Below the pieces are notes generated by a model. It was given only the letters and a program-made list of their open reading frames with translations, searched no databases and was not told the origin of the DNA. The translations under genes and the position numbers were made by a program. DNA of 64,000 nucleotides from Actinopolyspora biskrensis (GTDB lineage: Bacteria; Actinomycetota; Actinomycetes; Mycobacteriales; Pseudonocardiaceae): NCBI RefSeq assembly GCF_013408175.1, contig NZ_JACBYW010000006.1:186001-250000 (forward strand). The letters run 5' to 3'. Positions 26,480 through 34,409 of this stretch are shown piece by piece. The first letter of the stretch is position 1. Every line of letters starts with the position of its first letter.

Positions 26480-28048
26480 TCACTCGCCCAGTCCGGCCAC
26501 CAGTTCCACCAGTGTCCGCGCGGCGAAGCCGGTGGCTCCCGGAACCACTTCCTCGTAGTTCTTGTCCGCACGTCCCGGCCCCGCGATGTCCAGATGCGCC
26601 CAGGGCAATCCCCCGGTGAATTCACGGAGGAACAACGCGGCCATCACACCACCGGGCCCCTGCGGCGCCTGGCGGACATCGGCGTTCGCCCCGCGCACGT
26701 CCTCGACGTGGTCCTCGGACAGTGGCATCGGCCACCAGCTCTCGCCCGCACGCTCACCGGCGGCACGCACCCGTTCCGCGAACGACTGCTCACTGCTGAA
26801 CACGCCACCGGTGCGGAGACCGAGCGCCACCTTCATCGCCCCGGTGAGCGTCGCCACGTCCACGAGCACATCGGGGTCGTGCCCACGTACCGCGTAACCG
26901 AGCGCGTCGGCCATCACCATTCGCCCCTCTGCGTCGGTGTTGGCGACCTCCGTGGTGGTGCCGTCGTAGTGCCGGACCACGTCGCCGGGCCGATAGGCAC
27001 TGCCCGAAACGTGGTTCTCGGCCATGGGAACCAGCGCCGTGACCCGTACCGGCAGTTCCAGCCGCGCCACGGCCAGCATGGCTCCGATCACGGCTCCTCC
27101 CCCGGCCATGTCGGTACGCATCATCTCCATACCGTCGGCGGGCTTCAGCGATATCCCCCCGGTGTCGAAGGTGATTCCCTTGCCGACGAGCACTACGTGC
27201 CGTACCTCGGAGTTCCGCGTACCGTCCCAGTGCATCTCCAGCAGGCGCGGAGGGCGGGCCGAACCGCCCCCGACGGCGAGGACCCCTCCGAAACCGTTCT
27301 CGGAGAGCCACTTCTCGTCGCGCACCGTGGCGCGCAACCCGGGAACGGAACCGGCGAGCTCGGCGGCGGTGCCCGCCAGCCAGGCCGGGTCCTTGACGTT
27401 CGAGGGCGTGTTGGCCAGGTCCCGTGCCAGCGCTGTGGCGGAGGCCCATTCGCGGGCCCGTGACGCGACGGGCCGCAACCGCTGCGCGTCCTCCCCCGTG
27501 CCTGCGACGAGAAGCACCTTGCGCAGCCGTGGCGGCGCGGGATGACTCGACACTCGAAAGCGGTAGTCTCCCAACGCCAGCCCCAGGGTCAGTGCCGCGA
27601 CGAGCTCCTCGTCGGCCTCCGCGGGCAACCGGAACTGGAGGTACTCCACATCCAGCGCCTCCCCGAGGTCCTCCGGAGCATCGCCGCCCGCTCCGGCTTC
27701 CTCCAGCCTGGCGCGGGCCGCCCGCGCCAACGCCGCGCCCACCGCGCGCCAGCTCGCGGAGGAGCCATCGCCGCTGCCCACGGTCCAACCGAAGCGCGCC
27801 TCCGGCAACGGCACCGTGCGCACCTCCCCGGCCTTGCCGGTCACGTCCAGCGCACGCAGCGTTCCGGACTCCACGCCGAACACCTCGCAGGGGGTGTCCA
27901 GCTCCGGTTCGCCGTCCACATCGCGTATCGGCACCGCGGCCGGAATTCCGTCGCGCCACCGCTCTACGACGTCGACTTCGACCAGGGCAGTCGGAATAAC
28001 GGGAAGGATCGCGTCTGTGCTCGAAGTCGAAGTTGCGGAACCGGACAC
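26480..28048 (-). CDS. pepA: Leucyl aminopeptidase (M17 family)
   Basis: This 522-aa cytosolic zinc aminopeptidase belongs to the M17 family, which removes N-terminal residues from peptides and also processes Cys-Gly conjugates. The two-metal site motifs are VGKGITFDTGGISLKP (Lys and Asp) and the family signature NTDAEGRMVMADAL (Asp and Glu). The N-terminal 170 residues form the usual variable domain. I prefer the GTG at 28048, which has AGGAAGG a few bases upstream. A longer start at 28084 adds 12 residues. It is convergent with tatB and separated from it by a repeat-bearing spacer. Confidence 0.93.
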   Translation of the reverse strand: MSGSATSTSSTDAILPVIPTALVEVDVVERWRDGIPAAVPIRDVDGEPELDTPCEVFGVESGTLRALDVTGKAGEVRTVPLPEARFGWTVGSGDGSSASWRAVGAALARAARARLEEAGAGGDAPEDLGEALDVEYLQFRLPAEADEELVAALTLGLALGDYRFRVSSHPAPPRLRKVLLVAGTGEDAQRLRPVASRAREWASATALARDLANTPSNVKDPAWLAGTAAELAGSVPGLRATVRDEKWLSENGFGGVLAVGGGSARPPRLLEMHWDGTRNSEVRHVVLVGKGITFDTGGISLKPADGMEMMRTDMAGGGAVIGAMLAVARLELPVRVTALVPMAENHVSGSAYRPGDVVRHYDGTTTEVANTDAEGRMVMADALGYAVRGHDPDVLVDVATLTGAMKVALGLRTGGVFSSEQSFAERVRAAGERAGESWWPMPLSEDHVEDVRGANADVRQAPQGPGGVMAALFLREFTGGLPWAHLDIAGPGRADKNYEEVVPGATGFAARTLVELVAGLGE

Positions 28049-28267
28049 TGCGGCACCTTCCTGATCAGGTTGTTCGGCTGGCATGTGCTGGACAAGGGGG
28101 CTGTCTTCCCGATGAGGACAACGGCGACAGCTCTTTCACCCGTCACGCGTGCGGACCCGCCGGAGCGTGACGCGTTCGCGTACTGTAACCCCGGCACCAT
28201 CGGCGGATGCCGGGGTCGGCTCGCTGCGCCGGGGCGTGGTTCGCCCGCCGATCACCTCGCGGCGGCC

Positions 28268-28435
28268 TCAACCGGTGACCGAGTTTAGAGCCTCGCTCAA
28301 ATTCGTGGCCTCCTCCATCGTCATTTCGACGACAAGACGCCCACCACCCTCGAGCGGGATGCGCATCACCATTCCGCGTCCCTCCTTGGTCACCTCGAGG
28401 GGACCGTCACCGGTCCGGGGCTTCATGGCCGCCAT
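28268..28435 (-). CDS. DUF3117 protein, 55 aa
   Basis: This is a very conserved actinobacterial small protein beginning MAAMKPRTGDGPLEVTKEGR, with the family core MRIPLEGGGRLVVEMT. M. tuberculosis Rv1211 is, from memory, nearly identical. Function unknown. The sequence is consistent with a small beta-rich domain. The ATG at 28435 has a GGAGGGAG site 7-14 bases upstream, so the longer frame from 28459 is rejected. It sits upstream of the leftward pepA but 220 bases away, so probably has its own transcript. Confidence 0.93.
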   Translation of the reverse strand: MAAMKPRTGDGPLEVTKEGRGMVMRIPLEGGGRLVVEMTMEEATNLSEALNSVTG

Positions 28436-28998
28436 AGCGTGCTCCCTCCGTGAACTCATCCCACCGGCTGGTCACCAAACCAGCCTTTGTCCTACATTCT
28501 CCCCCATCCGGACGCACCCGCGAAACCGAACCGATCAACTTCCGTCCGTTTTGCGCTGGTCGAACGCCGCCCCGGCCGGAGAGCTCCACCTCATTCCCCT
28601 CTTCGGGTAACGAGGTGGACACGGAACGCGTCCACATCGGGACGTTCCGGACCGTTCGGACAACGGCCCCTCCTCCCACCGGAACCCGCCGAGTCCCGGC
28701 GTTCCCGTTCGCCCCCGGTAGCTCACCACCCGAGGCCGGGTCCCGCAGCGAGAGCCCGCGAGAGGTTCCGTCCCGCGCCCCCAGGCGAACCGAACCGGCG
28801 AAGTCCCACTGCGCGGTCGCCCACGCACTCCGCACGTCCTTCCGCCACCTTCGACAAGAGCCCCCTCGGCTGGCACGCTCATCTCCAACCACGCGCGACC
28901 ACGAGGTCTACTGTGGAAAACCGGCGGACAACCGGAACGTGGTTCTGTCCCCCACCAGGGCGAACGGCCGTCCCACCCCGACCCGAGAAGGGAGCCCC
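28436..28998. other. Intergenic region between DUF3117 and enoyl-CoA hydratase genes
   Basis: These 563 bases lie between divergent genes. Both strands carry open frames, but they are Arg/Pro-rich and lack a start site or family resemblance. No RNA gene or clear repeat was found, so the stretch is read as promoter and spacer DNA. Confidence 0.4.
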
Positions 28999-29787
28999 GT
29001 GACCGAGGTACTGCTGACCGAGGATACAAACGGCGTGCGCAGGATCACACTGAACAGGCCGGACGCCTACAACTCGCTGACGACCGAGCTCAAGCTGCGG
29101 TTGATCGAAGCCCTGCGCGAGGCGGCCACCGCCGACTCGGTGCGCGCCGTGGTGCTCACCGGCTCCGGGAAGGCCTTCTGCGCGGGCCAGGACCTCAAGG
29201 AGCACGTCAGCCAACTGGATTCGAACGATCCGACACCGCTGCGCACGGTCGAGGACCACTACAACCCGCTGATCCGCGCGGTGACCACGCTCCCCAAACC
29301 GATCATCGCCGCTGTCAACGGTGTGGCGGCCGGCGCGGGGGCCTCCCTGGCCTATGCCTGCGACCTGCGGGTCGCGGCGGACAACGCCAAATTCGTGATG
29401 TCCTTCGCCGGTGTCGGGCTCTCCACGGACTCGGGGGCTTCCTGGACCCTGCCCAGGCTCATCGGCTACGGCCGGGCCCTGGAACTGCTCCTGCTCGGTG
29501 AACCCGTGGAAGCTTCCGAGGCCCAGCGCATCGGGATGGTCAACCGCGTCGTGGCCGCGGGCGAGGCCCCGGAGAAGGCCACCGAGCTGGCCGAACGGAT
29601 GGCAACGGGCCCGACCAGCGCCTACGCCAGGATCAAGGAGACGATGCTCGCCGCGGCGTCCGAGGGACTGGACGAGACCCTGGCAGTCGAGGCCGGGGCG
29701 CAGAACCAGTGCGGCGGCACGCACGACCACCACGAGGCCGTCGCCGCGTTCGTCGCCAAGAGGTCCCCCCACTTCACCGGCAGCTGA
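28999..29787 (+). CDS. Enoyl-CoA hydratase/isomerase (PaaG-like)
   Basis: This 262-aa crotonase-fold enzyme shows the CoA-binding and oxyanion-hole regions GKAFCAGQDLKEH and NGVAAGAGASLAYACDLRVA. The Asp of FAGVGLSTDSGASWTL is where PaaG-type isomerases and some hydratases place their catalytic acid. The usual Glu pair of mitochondrial-type hydratases is not obvious, which favours a PaaG-like isomerase. The GTG start is supported by GAAGGGAG. It would act on fatty-acyl or aromatic acyl-CoAs. No other phenylacetate or beta-oxidation genes are near, so the pathway is not fixed. Confidence 0.88.
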   Translation: MTEVLLTEDTNGVRRITLNRPDAYNSLTTELKLRLIEALREAATADSVRAVVLTGSGKAFCAGQDLKEHVSQLDSNDPTPLRTVEDHYNPLIRAVTTLPKPIIAAVNGVAAGAGASLAYACDLRVAADNAKFVMSFAGVGLSTDSGASWTLPRLIGYGRALELLLLGEPVEASEAQRIGMVNRVVAAGEAPEKATELAERMATGPTSAYARIKETMLAAASEGLDETLAVEAGAQNQCGGTHDHHEAVAAFVAKRSPHFTGS

Positions 29788-29860
29788 GGGACTCGGAGTC
29801 GCCGTTCCGGCCTGTGTGGCGGTGCCGGCCGGTCGGGAGCTCGGCGGTGCCGGTGGCCGG

Positions 29861-30430
29861 TCAGCGCGCCAGCCAGCAACCGCCGAGGTGGTCGTCGACC
29901 ATCCCCGTCGCCTGCATCAGCGCGTAACAGGTGGTCGGGCCCACGAAGCGGAACCCGCGCCCGCGCAGCGCCCCGGCCATGGCTCTCGACTCGGGGGTGG
30001 TCGCGGGCACCTCCTCCATCGTCGCGGGACGCGCGTGCGGCTCCCGCTCCGGGGCGAACGACCACAACAGCTCGTCCAGCGGGGTGTCCAGCTCCAGCAC
30101 TGCCCGTGCGTTCGCGATCGTGGCGTCGACCTTGGCACGGTTGCGGACTATCGTCCGGTCGGCGAGCAGCGACTCCCGCTCGCGCTCCCCGAACCGCGCG
30201 ACCCGATGCGGGTCGAACCCCTCGAAGGCGCGCCGAAAGTCGGCGCGTTTGCGCAGAATGGTCAACCAGGAGAGCCCGGACTGGAACCCCTCGAGAGACA
30301 GCCGCTCGAAGAGGGCGTGCTGCCCGTGCACCGGCCTGCCCCACTCGGCGTCGTGATACTCCCGGTAGTCCGCGGGGGCGGCACCCCAGGGGCACCTCCG
30401 CCTGCCGTCGTCACCGAACACCGCGGTCAC
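29861..30430 (-). CDS. tag: DNA-3-methyladenine glycosylase I
   Basis: This 189-aa helix-hairpin-helix glycosylase excises 3-methyladenine in base-excision repair. The Tag zinc snap is complete: Cys13 and His26 (13 apart as in E. coli), and His181 and Cys185 in the C-terminal HLGGC. The core LSLEGFQSGLSWLTILRKR, with the base-pocket Glu and Trp, and VGPTTCYALMQA are typical. The GTG start overlaps the SRPBCC gene stop (GTGA), so the two are translationally coupled. Position next to the DivIVA-like gene and DUF3117 parallels Rv1209-Rv1211. Confidence 0.94.
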   Translation of the reverse strand: MTAVFGDDGRRRCPWGAAPADYREYHDAEWGRPVHGQHALFERLSLEGFQSGLSWLTILRKRADFRRAFEGFDPHRVARFGERERESLLADRTIVRNRAKVDATIANARAVLELDTPLDELLWSFAPEREPHARPATMEEVPATTPESRAMAGALRGRGFRFVGPTTCYALMQATGMVDDHLGGCWLAR

Positions 30431-30888
30431 CGGTCTCCCCTCTCCCGTGCGTAACGCAGACAGCGGCGTGCGAAACCGCGCAGCGATCGGTCCAGCCCCC
30501 AGGAAACCACGGGTTTCGCCAGCAACCACAGCGGCAGGAGCACGGTGGGGATCTCGAAGCGTTCCCACCACACGAAATCCGTCCCGCACCCCTCGGCGGG
30601 CTCCACCGTGAACCCGCCGGTGCCCCGCACCGGCTTCCCCACGTGGCGCACCGCACAGCTCGACGGCGGCTGCCAGAGCTCTATGCGCATGGTGTCCAGG
30701 AACCCGAGGCCGCCCACACCGGTGAAGGCGACGAGCTCGGAACCGGGGCTTCTCCCGTCTCCGCCCGTGACGCGCACCAGGGTGCCGAGCATCCACTCGC
30801 TCTGTCCGGGCCAGTCGGTCGCCACCGTCCACACGGTTCTCCGGGAGCAGGGGATACGCACCCTCGAACGCACTTCACCAACGGCCAT
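30427..30888 (-). CDS. SRPBCC (START/polyketide-cyclase-like) protein
   Basis: This 153-aa protein begins MAVGEVRSRVRIPCSRRTVW, then TDWPGQSEWMLGTLVRV, the pattern of the SRPBCC ligand-binding fold. Strands (RIELWQPPSSCAVRHVG, GTGGFTVEPAEGCGTDFVWWE) and the long C-terminal helix ending in LRYARERG follow. These proteins bind hydrophobic ligands and often have no known substrate. The ATG at 30888 has GAGG 8 bases upstream. A start at 30927 would add 13 residues. It is co-transcribed with tag through a 4-base overlap. Confidence 0.8.
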   Translation of the reverse strand: MAVGEVRSRVRIPCSRRTVWTVATDWPGQSEWMLGTLVRVTGGDGRSPGSELVAFTGVGGLGFLDTMRIELWQPPSSCAVRHVGKPVRGTGGFTVEPAEGCGTDFVWWERFEIPTVLLPLWLLAKPVVSWGLDRSLRGFARRCLRYARERGDR

Positions 30889-30978
30889 TCCGACCACCTC
30901 GTCCTGGACGAACCGGGGCTTGCCCACCGGGCACGGGACCGAACGCGGTGCGCGGACCGCACCGGGGCCACCGAACGA

Positions 30979-31377
30979 TCAGAGCTCCCGCTCCGGCGAG
31001 GTGTCCTCCCCGTCCGGCGCGTCCTCCCCGTCCGGCGCGTCCTCCCCGTCCGCGTCCGCCGAGTCGTCCCGCCGCTGCCGCTCGGCCTTCAGCTCTCGTT
31101 CCAGCAGTGTGACACGTCGCCGCGTGTCGTCCAGCTCGTCGGCCAGCCGCTCGAGGGCCCAGTCCACCTCCGAAGCCTTGTAGCCGCGGAAAACCAGCTG
31201 GAAGCGCAGCGACCGCACGTCGTGCCCTGCCAGGGGGGAGGGGGGTAACCGTGTGGGTGTCGCTCCCGGCCGCAACGGCTCCAGCTCTTCCCCACGCCCG
31301 AAGACGAGGCTTGCCAGCAGGTAGACCACGGCGGCCACCGCGAGCACGACCACGACGTAGATGAGTGCACTTGCCAC
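30979..31377 (-). CDS. DivIVA-domain membrane protein (Rv1209-like)
   Basis: This 132-aa protein has an N-terminal membrane helix (ALIYVVVVLAVAAVVYLLAS), a short linker, then a DivIVA-like motif FRGYKASEVDWALERLADEL and a coiled-coil helix. The C-terminus is an acidic tail with a repeated Asp-Gly-Glu-Asp-Ala-Pro unit. DivIVA-type motifs recruit proteins to curved membrane or growing poles. The GTG at 31377 is chosen because the M. tuberculosis relative begins at this helix. An upstream start at 31422 adds 15 residues. Confidence 0.85.
   Translation of the reverse strand: MASALIYVVVVLAVAAVVYLLASLVFGRGEELEPLRPGATPTRLPPSPLAGHDVRSLRFQLVFRGYKASEVDWALERLADELDDTRRRVTLLERELKAERQRRDDSADADGEDAPDGEDAPDGEDTSPEREL
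31003..31056 (+). repeat. 18-bp tandem repeat within the DivIVA-like gene
   Basis: Two perfect copies of GTCCTCCCCGTCCGGCGC (31003-31020, 31021-31038) and a third partial copy (31039-31056). On the coding strand they encode the acidic Gly-Glu-Asp-Ala-Pro-Asp unit at the protein C-terminus. Such in-frame repeats can vary in copy number. Confidence 0.85.
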
Positions 31378-31553
31378 AGCACCAGATAGTGGCACGTACT
31401 CCACGCTCGGCACGCACCGCACACCGCCCGAACGACCTCGACCGAGACCGGGTCCGGCGATTCACCGGTCGAGCCGATGGCCGACCGGGGTCCTTTCCCG
31501 CGGCGCTCCCGGTCCGGAACGACCCGAACCGGCGAAGCCCTGTCCGAGCTCTG

Positions 31554-31886
31554 TCAGACGGTAGTCGTGGCGCCGCAGAGCACACCTTCGATAGCGGCCG
31601 TGAACTCGCGCCATTCCCGCCGCTCGTTCTCCAGGCCGCTCTTGCCGGAAGGGGTCAGGCTGTAGGACCTGCGCTGCCTGCCTCCGACCGTGCTCCACTC
31701 GCTGCGGACGTAGCCCGCCTTCTCCAGTCGGCGCAGCGCGGGGTAGACGGTCCCGGTAGGCAGGGAAACGGCTCCGCCACTGCGCTGCTGCAGTGCCTCG
31801 ATGATCGCGTAGCCGTGCAGCCGCCTGCCATCCAGAGTGGCCAGCAGCAGTCCGTCCAAATGACCACGAAGGGCATCAGCTTTCAC
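31554..31886 (-). CDS. PadR-family transcriptional regulator
   Basis: This 110-aa winged-helix regulator of the PadR type contains LLLATLDGRRLHGYAIIEAL, the recognition region LPTGTVYPALRRLEKAGYV, and the wing WSTVGGRQRRSYSLT. A short C-terminal helix is probably for dimerisation (PadR subfamily 2 size). PadR proteins usually repress an adjacent divergent gene in response to small molecules. Here the divergent neighbours are the 588-aa/120-aa pair. The GTG start has no Shine-Dalgarno and lies 8 bases from a TAGAGT -10, pointing to leaderless translation. Confidence 0.9.
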   Translation of the reverse strand: MKADALRGHLDGLLLATLDGRRLHGYAIIEALQQRSGGAVSLPTGTVYPALRRLEKAGYVRSEWSTVGGRQRRSYSLTPSGKSGLENERREWREFTAAIEGVLCGATTTV

Positions 31887-31894
31887 GAGTCGCC

Positions 31895-31923
31895 ACTCTA
31901 CGTTGCACCACGAGCACTGTCAC
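31895..31923 (-). promoter_or_regulatory. Promoter of padR
   Basis: On the minus strand GTGACA (31918-31923) and TAGAGT (31895-31900) are spaced by exactly 17 bases, a good housekeeping-sigma match. The -10 ends 8 bases before the padR GTG, so the mRNA is probably leaderless. Confidence 0.5.
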
Positions 31924-32156
31924 CGTCCTCACCACAAGAGGCTTAGGTCCTGTTGACACCGCGGAAAGATTGAGCTGCGTCACACGTGGGTCGCTACGTC
32001 CACACAGCACGGCACGACGAGGCCGTCCCGGTCCGTCACTGCTCCGTTCGTGTGAGTTGTCCGGGAATCGCCCCGTCGCCCCCGCAGCGGAGGGACGATC
32101 ACGTCGGCGGAAAGCACGGAACCGCAGCGTCACCGAAACCGGCACAGAGGCCTTCG

Positions 32157-33923
32157 ATGCAACCGAACCCCCAGGCAGCCGACCAGGAACCCCGGAGTGC
32201 GCCACCTCCCTCCCCGGCTCTCTCCGAAATCGACGGTCATCTCGTGGCTGCCGTGCACCTCAAACCCGAGCTGGCCGACCGGATCGGCGAGAACTACCTG
32301 AACGCTCCGCGAGAGGCGTTGCCGCCTCCTCAGGGAACGGACGCCGTGCTCGTGCTCACCCAGGCGCTGGTGGCCCGGCGCAGGCGCCGGATGCGCGACG
32401 TGCTGGTGCTGGTCCTGGTCCTGGTGGCCGGGCTGGTCGCCATTCCCTACAGCTTCGCCTTCCTGTTCGGCTGGGGAGCGCTGTGGCTGTTCTGGTCGCT
32501 GGCGTTCGCCTCACGGCAGCTCTGGACGGGCGCTCCGCGGAAACCACGCGCGGACGAGGAGGAGACCAGCATCATCGGACTGGTCAGCACCCTGGCTTTC
32601 TTCGTGGGCTGGCTGTCCTACACGTGGATCGGTGTCAGGGTCAGCACCACACTCGCCGGGCTCTCCACCTCCGCGGACGACGGCTTCGGCACGGGCTCAG
32701 CGGAAAGCACGACCTCCGCGCCCTGGGCCGTCGCCGTCCTGCTCCCCGTCCTGCTGTTCGTGCTCTGCGCCGTCGCGATCTTCGCGGTGCTGCTGCTGGA
32801 CAAGTGGGTGACACGCCACCTGATCGCCTCCGGCGGGAACCGAACCCCGGTCGGCACCAACTCGGTGGTGGCCAAACTGGCCGACTCGCTGATCGCGGGA
32901 GTCACCCGCAGGCACAGCGCTCTGCTGGAGGACGTGGCCCGCAAGGGGGATGAGAGCTCGGTGCTGCCCCACGCGGGCTGGCACGCCTTCGTCGGGCACG
33001 GCCACCGGGTCAACGCCTGGACGCTTCCGCTGGTGCTGCGCGCGCGCGACCGGACCGAGAGGACTCCCACCCTCCACCCCAGGGAGCTCTACAGCGCGGT
33101 GACGAGCGAACTGCACTCGATGCAGGACTCGGATCTGCTCACCCCGAGCAGGAGGTTGCGCGAACTACGGGTGAGCCCGCAGATCGTCGTCAACACCGAG
33201 AACCTGCACCGGAACTGGCACACCCCGACCGCACAGGCGCTGCTTTCCCGGGACAACGGGCTTCCCGTCAGCGATGTGGACCAGGAGACGATGGACCTGC
33301 TCGTCGACGAGGACCTCGAATGGGTGCGGCACTTCCAGCGCACCAGTGTGCTCAGCTGGAACTCCGACCTGCTCGTGTCGACGCTGTTCAACATCGGCTG
33401 CGACGACCGCACGCTGTACCTGGAGTGGAACGCCTACTGCCTGTACCCGATGGCTCCGCGCTACCGTCTGCGCGGGGTGGCCGGAAACTCGACCAGGGAA
33501 GTCGCGGCCACCGCACTGCTCGAGTTCTGTCAGCTGCTGGGCAGCATCGCCTGGCGCTGGAGAACGCTGCTCGGTTCACTGCCGCACCGGCGGATCACCT
33601 CGGAAGGGTCCGGTGAGGTGCGCAGCATCCGGGAGCTGGCCGCCGACGAGGAGTGCGTCAACGAGTTCCAGGACCTGGACGGGCAGCGTCACATCACGCT
33701 GCTGCAGGAGCGCACGCTGTCCGCGGTGCGCAACCACCTGGTCGAACGGGGTTTCAGCACCGAAGCACTGGAGGAGCAGGCCACCCGGATCATCAACAAC
33801 ACCACCAACAACTTCCACGGATCGCAGTTCCTCGGAGCCCAGAACTTCGGGGCGAACGGAACCGCCACGGCGGTACCCACCTCTTCGACAGCGACGCACG
33901 GTCCCGGGAGGGAGAGCGGATGA
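32157..33923 (+). CDS. Membrane protein of unknown function, 588 aa, C-terminal amyloid-like motif
   Basis: No family was recognised. The N-terminal 80 residues are polar. Four membrane helices follow in two pairs (VLVLVLVLVAGLVAIPYSF, FGWGALWLFWSLAF, IIGLVSTLAFFVGWLSYTW and VAVLLPVLLFVLCAVAIFAV), with a 50-residue loop. After them comes a large soluble region (about 225-545) with many Arg and Trp residues and no known motif. The C-terminus (551-569) holds an Asn/Gln/Gly/Phe motif, NNFHGSQFLGAQNFGANGTA, which is repeated near the start of the next protein. An AGAGG precedes the ATG, and the longer frame from 31986 looks non-coding at its start. The stop overlaps the next ATG by 4 bases, and the divergent padR may control both. 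Confidence 0.8.
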   Translation: MQPNPQAADQEPRSAPPPSPALSEIDGHLVAAVHLKPELADRIGENYLNAPREALPPPQGTDAVLVLTQALVARRRRRMRDVLVLVLVLVAGLVAIPYSFAFLFGWGALWLFWSLAFASRQLWTGAPRKPRADEEETSIIGLVSTLAFFVGWLSYTWIGVRVSTTLAGLSTSADDGFGTGSAESTTSAPWAVAVLLPVLLFVLCAVAIFAVLLLDKWVTRHLIASGGNRTPVGTNSVVAKLADSLIAGVTRRHSALLEDVARKGDESSVLPHAGWHAFVGHGHRVNAWTLPLVLRARDRTERTPTLHPRELYSAVTSELHSMQDSDLLTPSRRLRELRVSPQIVVNTENLHRNWHTPTAQALLSRDNGLPVSDVDQETMDLLVDEDLEWVRHFQRTSVLSWNSDLLVSTLFNIGCDDRTLYLEWNAYCLYPMAPRYRLRGVAGNSTREVAATALLEFCQLLGSIAWRWRTLLGSLPHRRITSEGSGEVRSIRELAADEECVNEFQDLDGQRHITLLQERTLSAVRNHLVERGFSTEALEEQATRIINNTTNNFHGSQFLGAQNFGANGTATAVPTSSTATHGPGRESG

Positions 33924-34282
33924 ACGAGGCAGGGCAGACCTTCAACTTCCACGCGAGCTCGTTCGTGGGGGCGCAGAACTTCGCCTCCGGGGGGAGCGCC
34001 AACGTGGAACGGGCGGTCGGCAGCGAGGCGGGGCCCCAGGGGGACCTCGACGAGCTGCGCAGACTCGTGACGGAGCTGACCACCCAGCTGGCCGAGCGTT
34101 CGGACACCGACGCCGTCAGGGCCCACGACCAGGCCACCGAACTGGAGGAACTGCTGCGGGAGGATCACCCGGACGGCGACAGCGTCCGGAAGCGCTGGTC
34201 CAAGCTGCGCCCACTGCTGGACACGCTCGGACACGCGGGCTCGGTGGCTTCAATAGCGGGTCTGCTCGGCGGCCTGTTCTGA
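33920..34282 (+). CDS. 120-aa partner protein with N-terminal copy of the same motif
   Basis: This small protein is coupled to the 588-aa gene by an ATGA overlap. Residues 7-27 (TFNFHASSFVGAQNFASGGS plus Ala) match the C-terminal motif of the upstream protein at 13 of 21 positions. A Gly-rich linker leads to two or three helices (DLDELRRLVTELTTQLAE, AHDQATELEELLRE, VRKRWSKLRPLLDTLG) and a final Gly/Ala-rich hydrophobic helix, AGSVASIAGLLGGLF. The helical half resembles small actinobacterial proteins with a heptad-rich core and a GLF end, but I cannot name the family with confidence. A hairpin follows the stop. Function is inferred only from the shared motif and coupling. Confidence 0.78.
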   Translation: MNEAGQTFNFHASSFVGAQNFASGGSANVERAVGSEAGPQGDLDELRRLVTELTTQLAERSDTDAVRAHDQATELEELLREDHPDGDSVRKRWSKLRPLLDTLGHAGSVASIAGLLGGLF

Positions 34283-34290
34283 TCCGGGCA

Positions 34291-34409
34291 CCGGTGCGTG
34301 AGCCGGATGCCTCGCAAGCGGAAGGCGAGCGGCGAAGCCGCTGCTCGAAGTGCCCCAGCGCTTCCGAGGCGCCGACTCGCGTGACGGCGGACGGGCAGCC
34401 GAAGTTCCC
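34291..34409 (+). repeat. Dispersed intergenic repeat, copy E
   Basis: Contains GTGCGTGAGCCGGATGC at the left and AGGCGCCGACTCGCGTGACG at the right, matching the two halves of copy A. It includes the 34328-34342 hairpin and lies between the convergent 120-aa gene and folP2. Confidence 0.55.
34328..34342 (+). terminator. Short hairpin after the 120-aa gene
   Basis: AGCGGC (34328-34333) and GCCGCT (34337-34342) are perfect complements with a GAA loop, about 46 bases after the stop. It is embedded in repeat copy E and may terminate transcription from the left. Confidence 0.4.

Noticed and set aside
31986-32156. Upstream extension of the 588-aa gene (57 extra residues)
   Set aside because: The extra residues are His/Arg/Pro-rich with no ribosome site, whereas the ATG at 32157 has AGAGG upstream and the following sequence has coding character.
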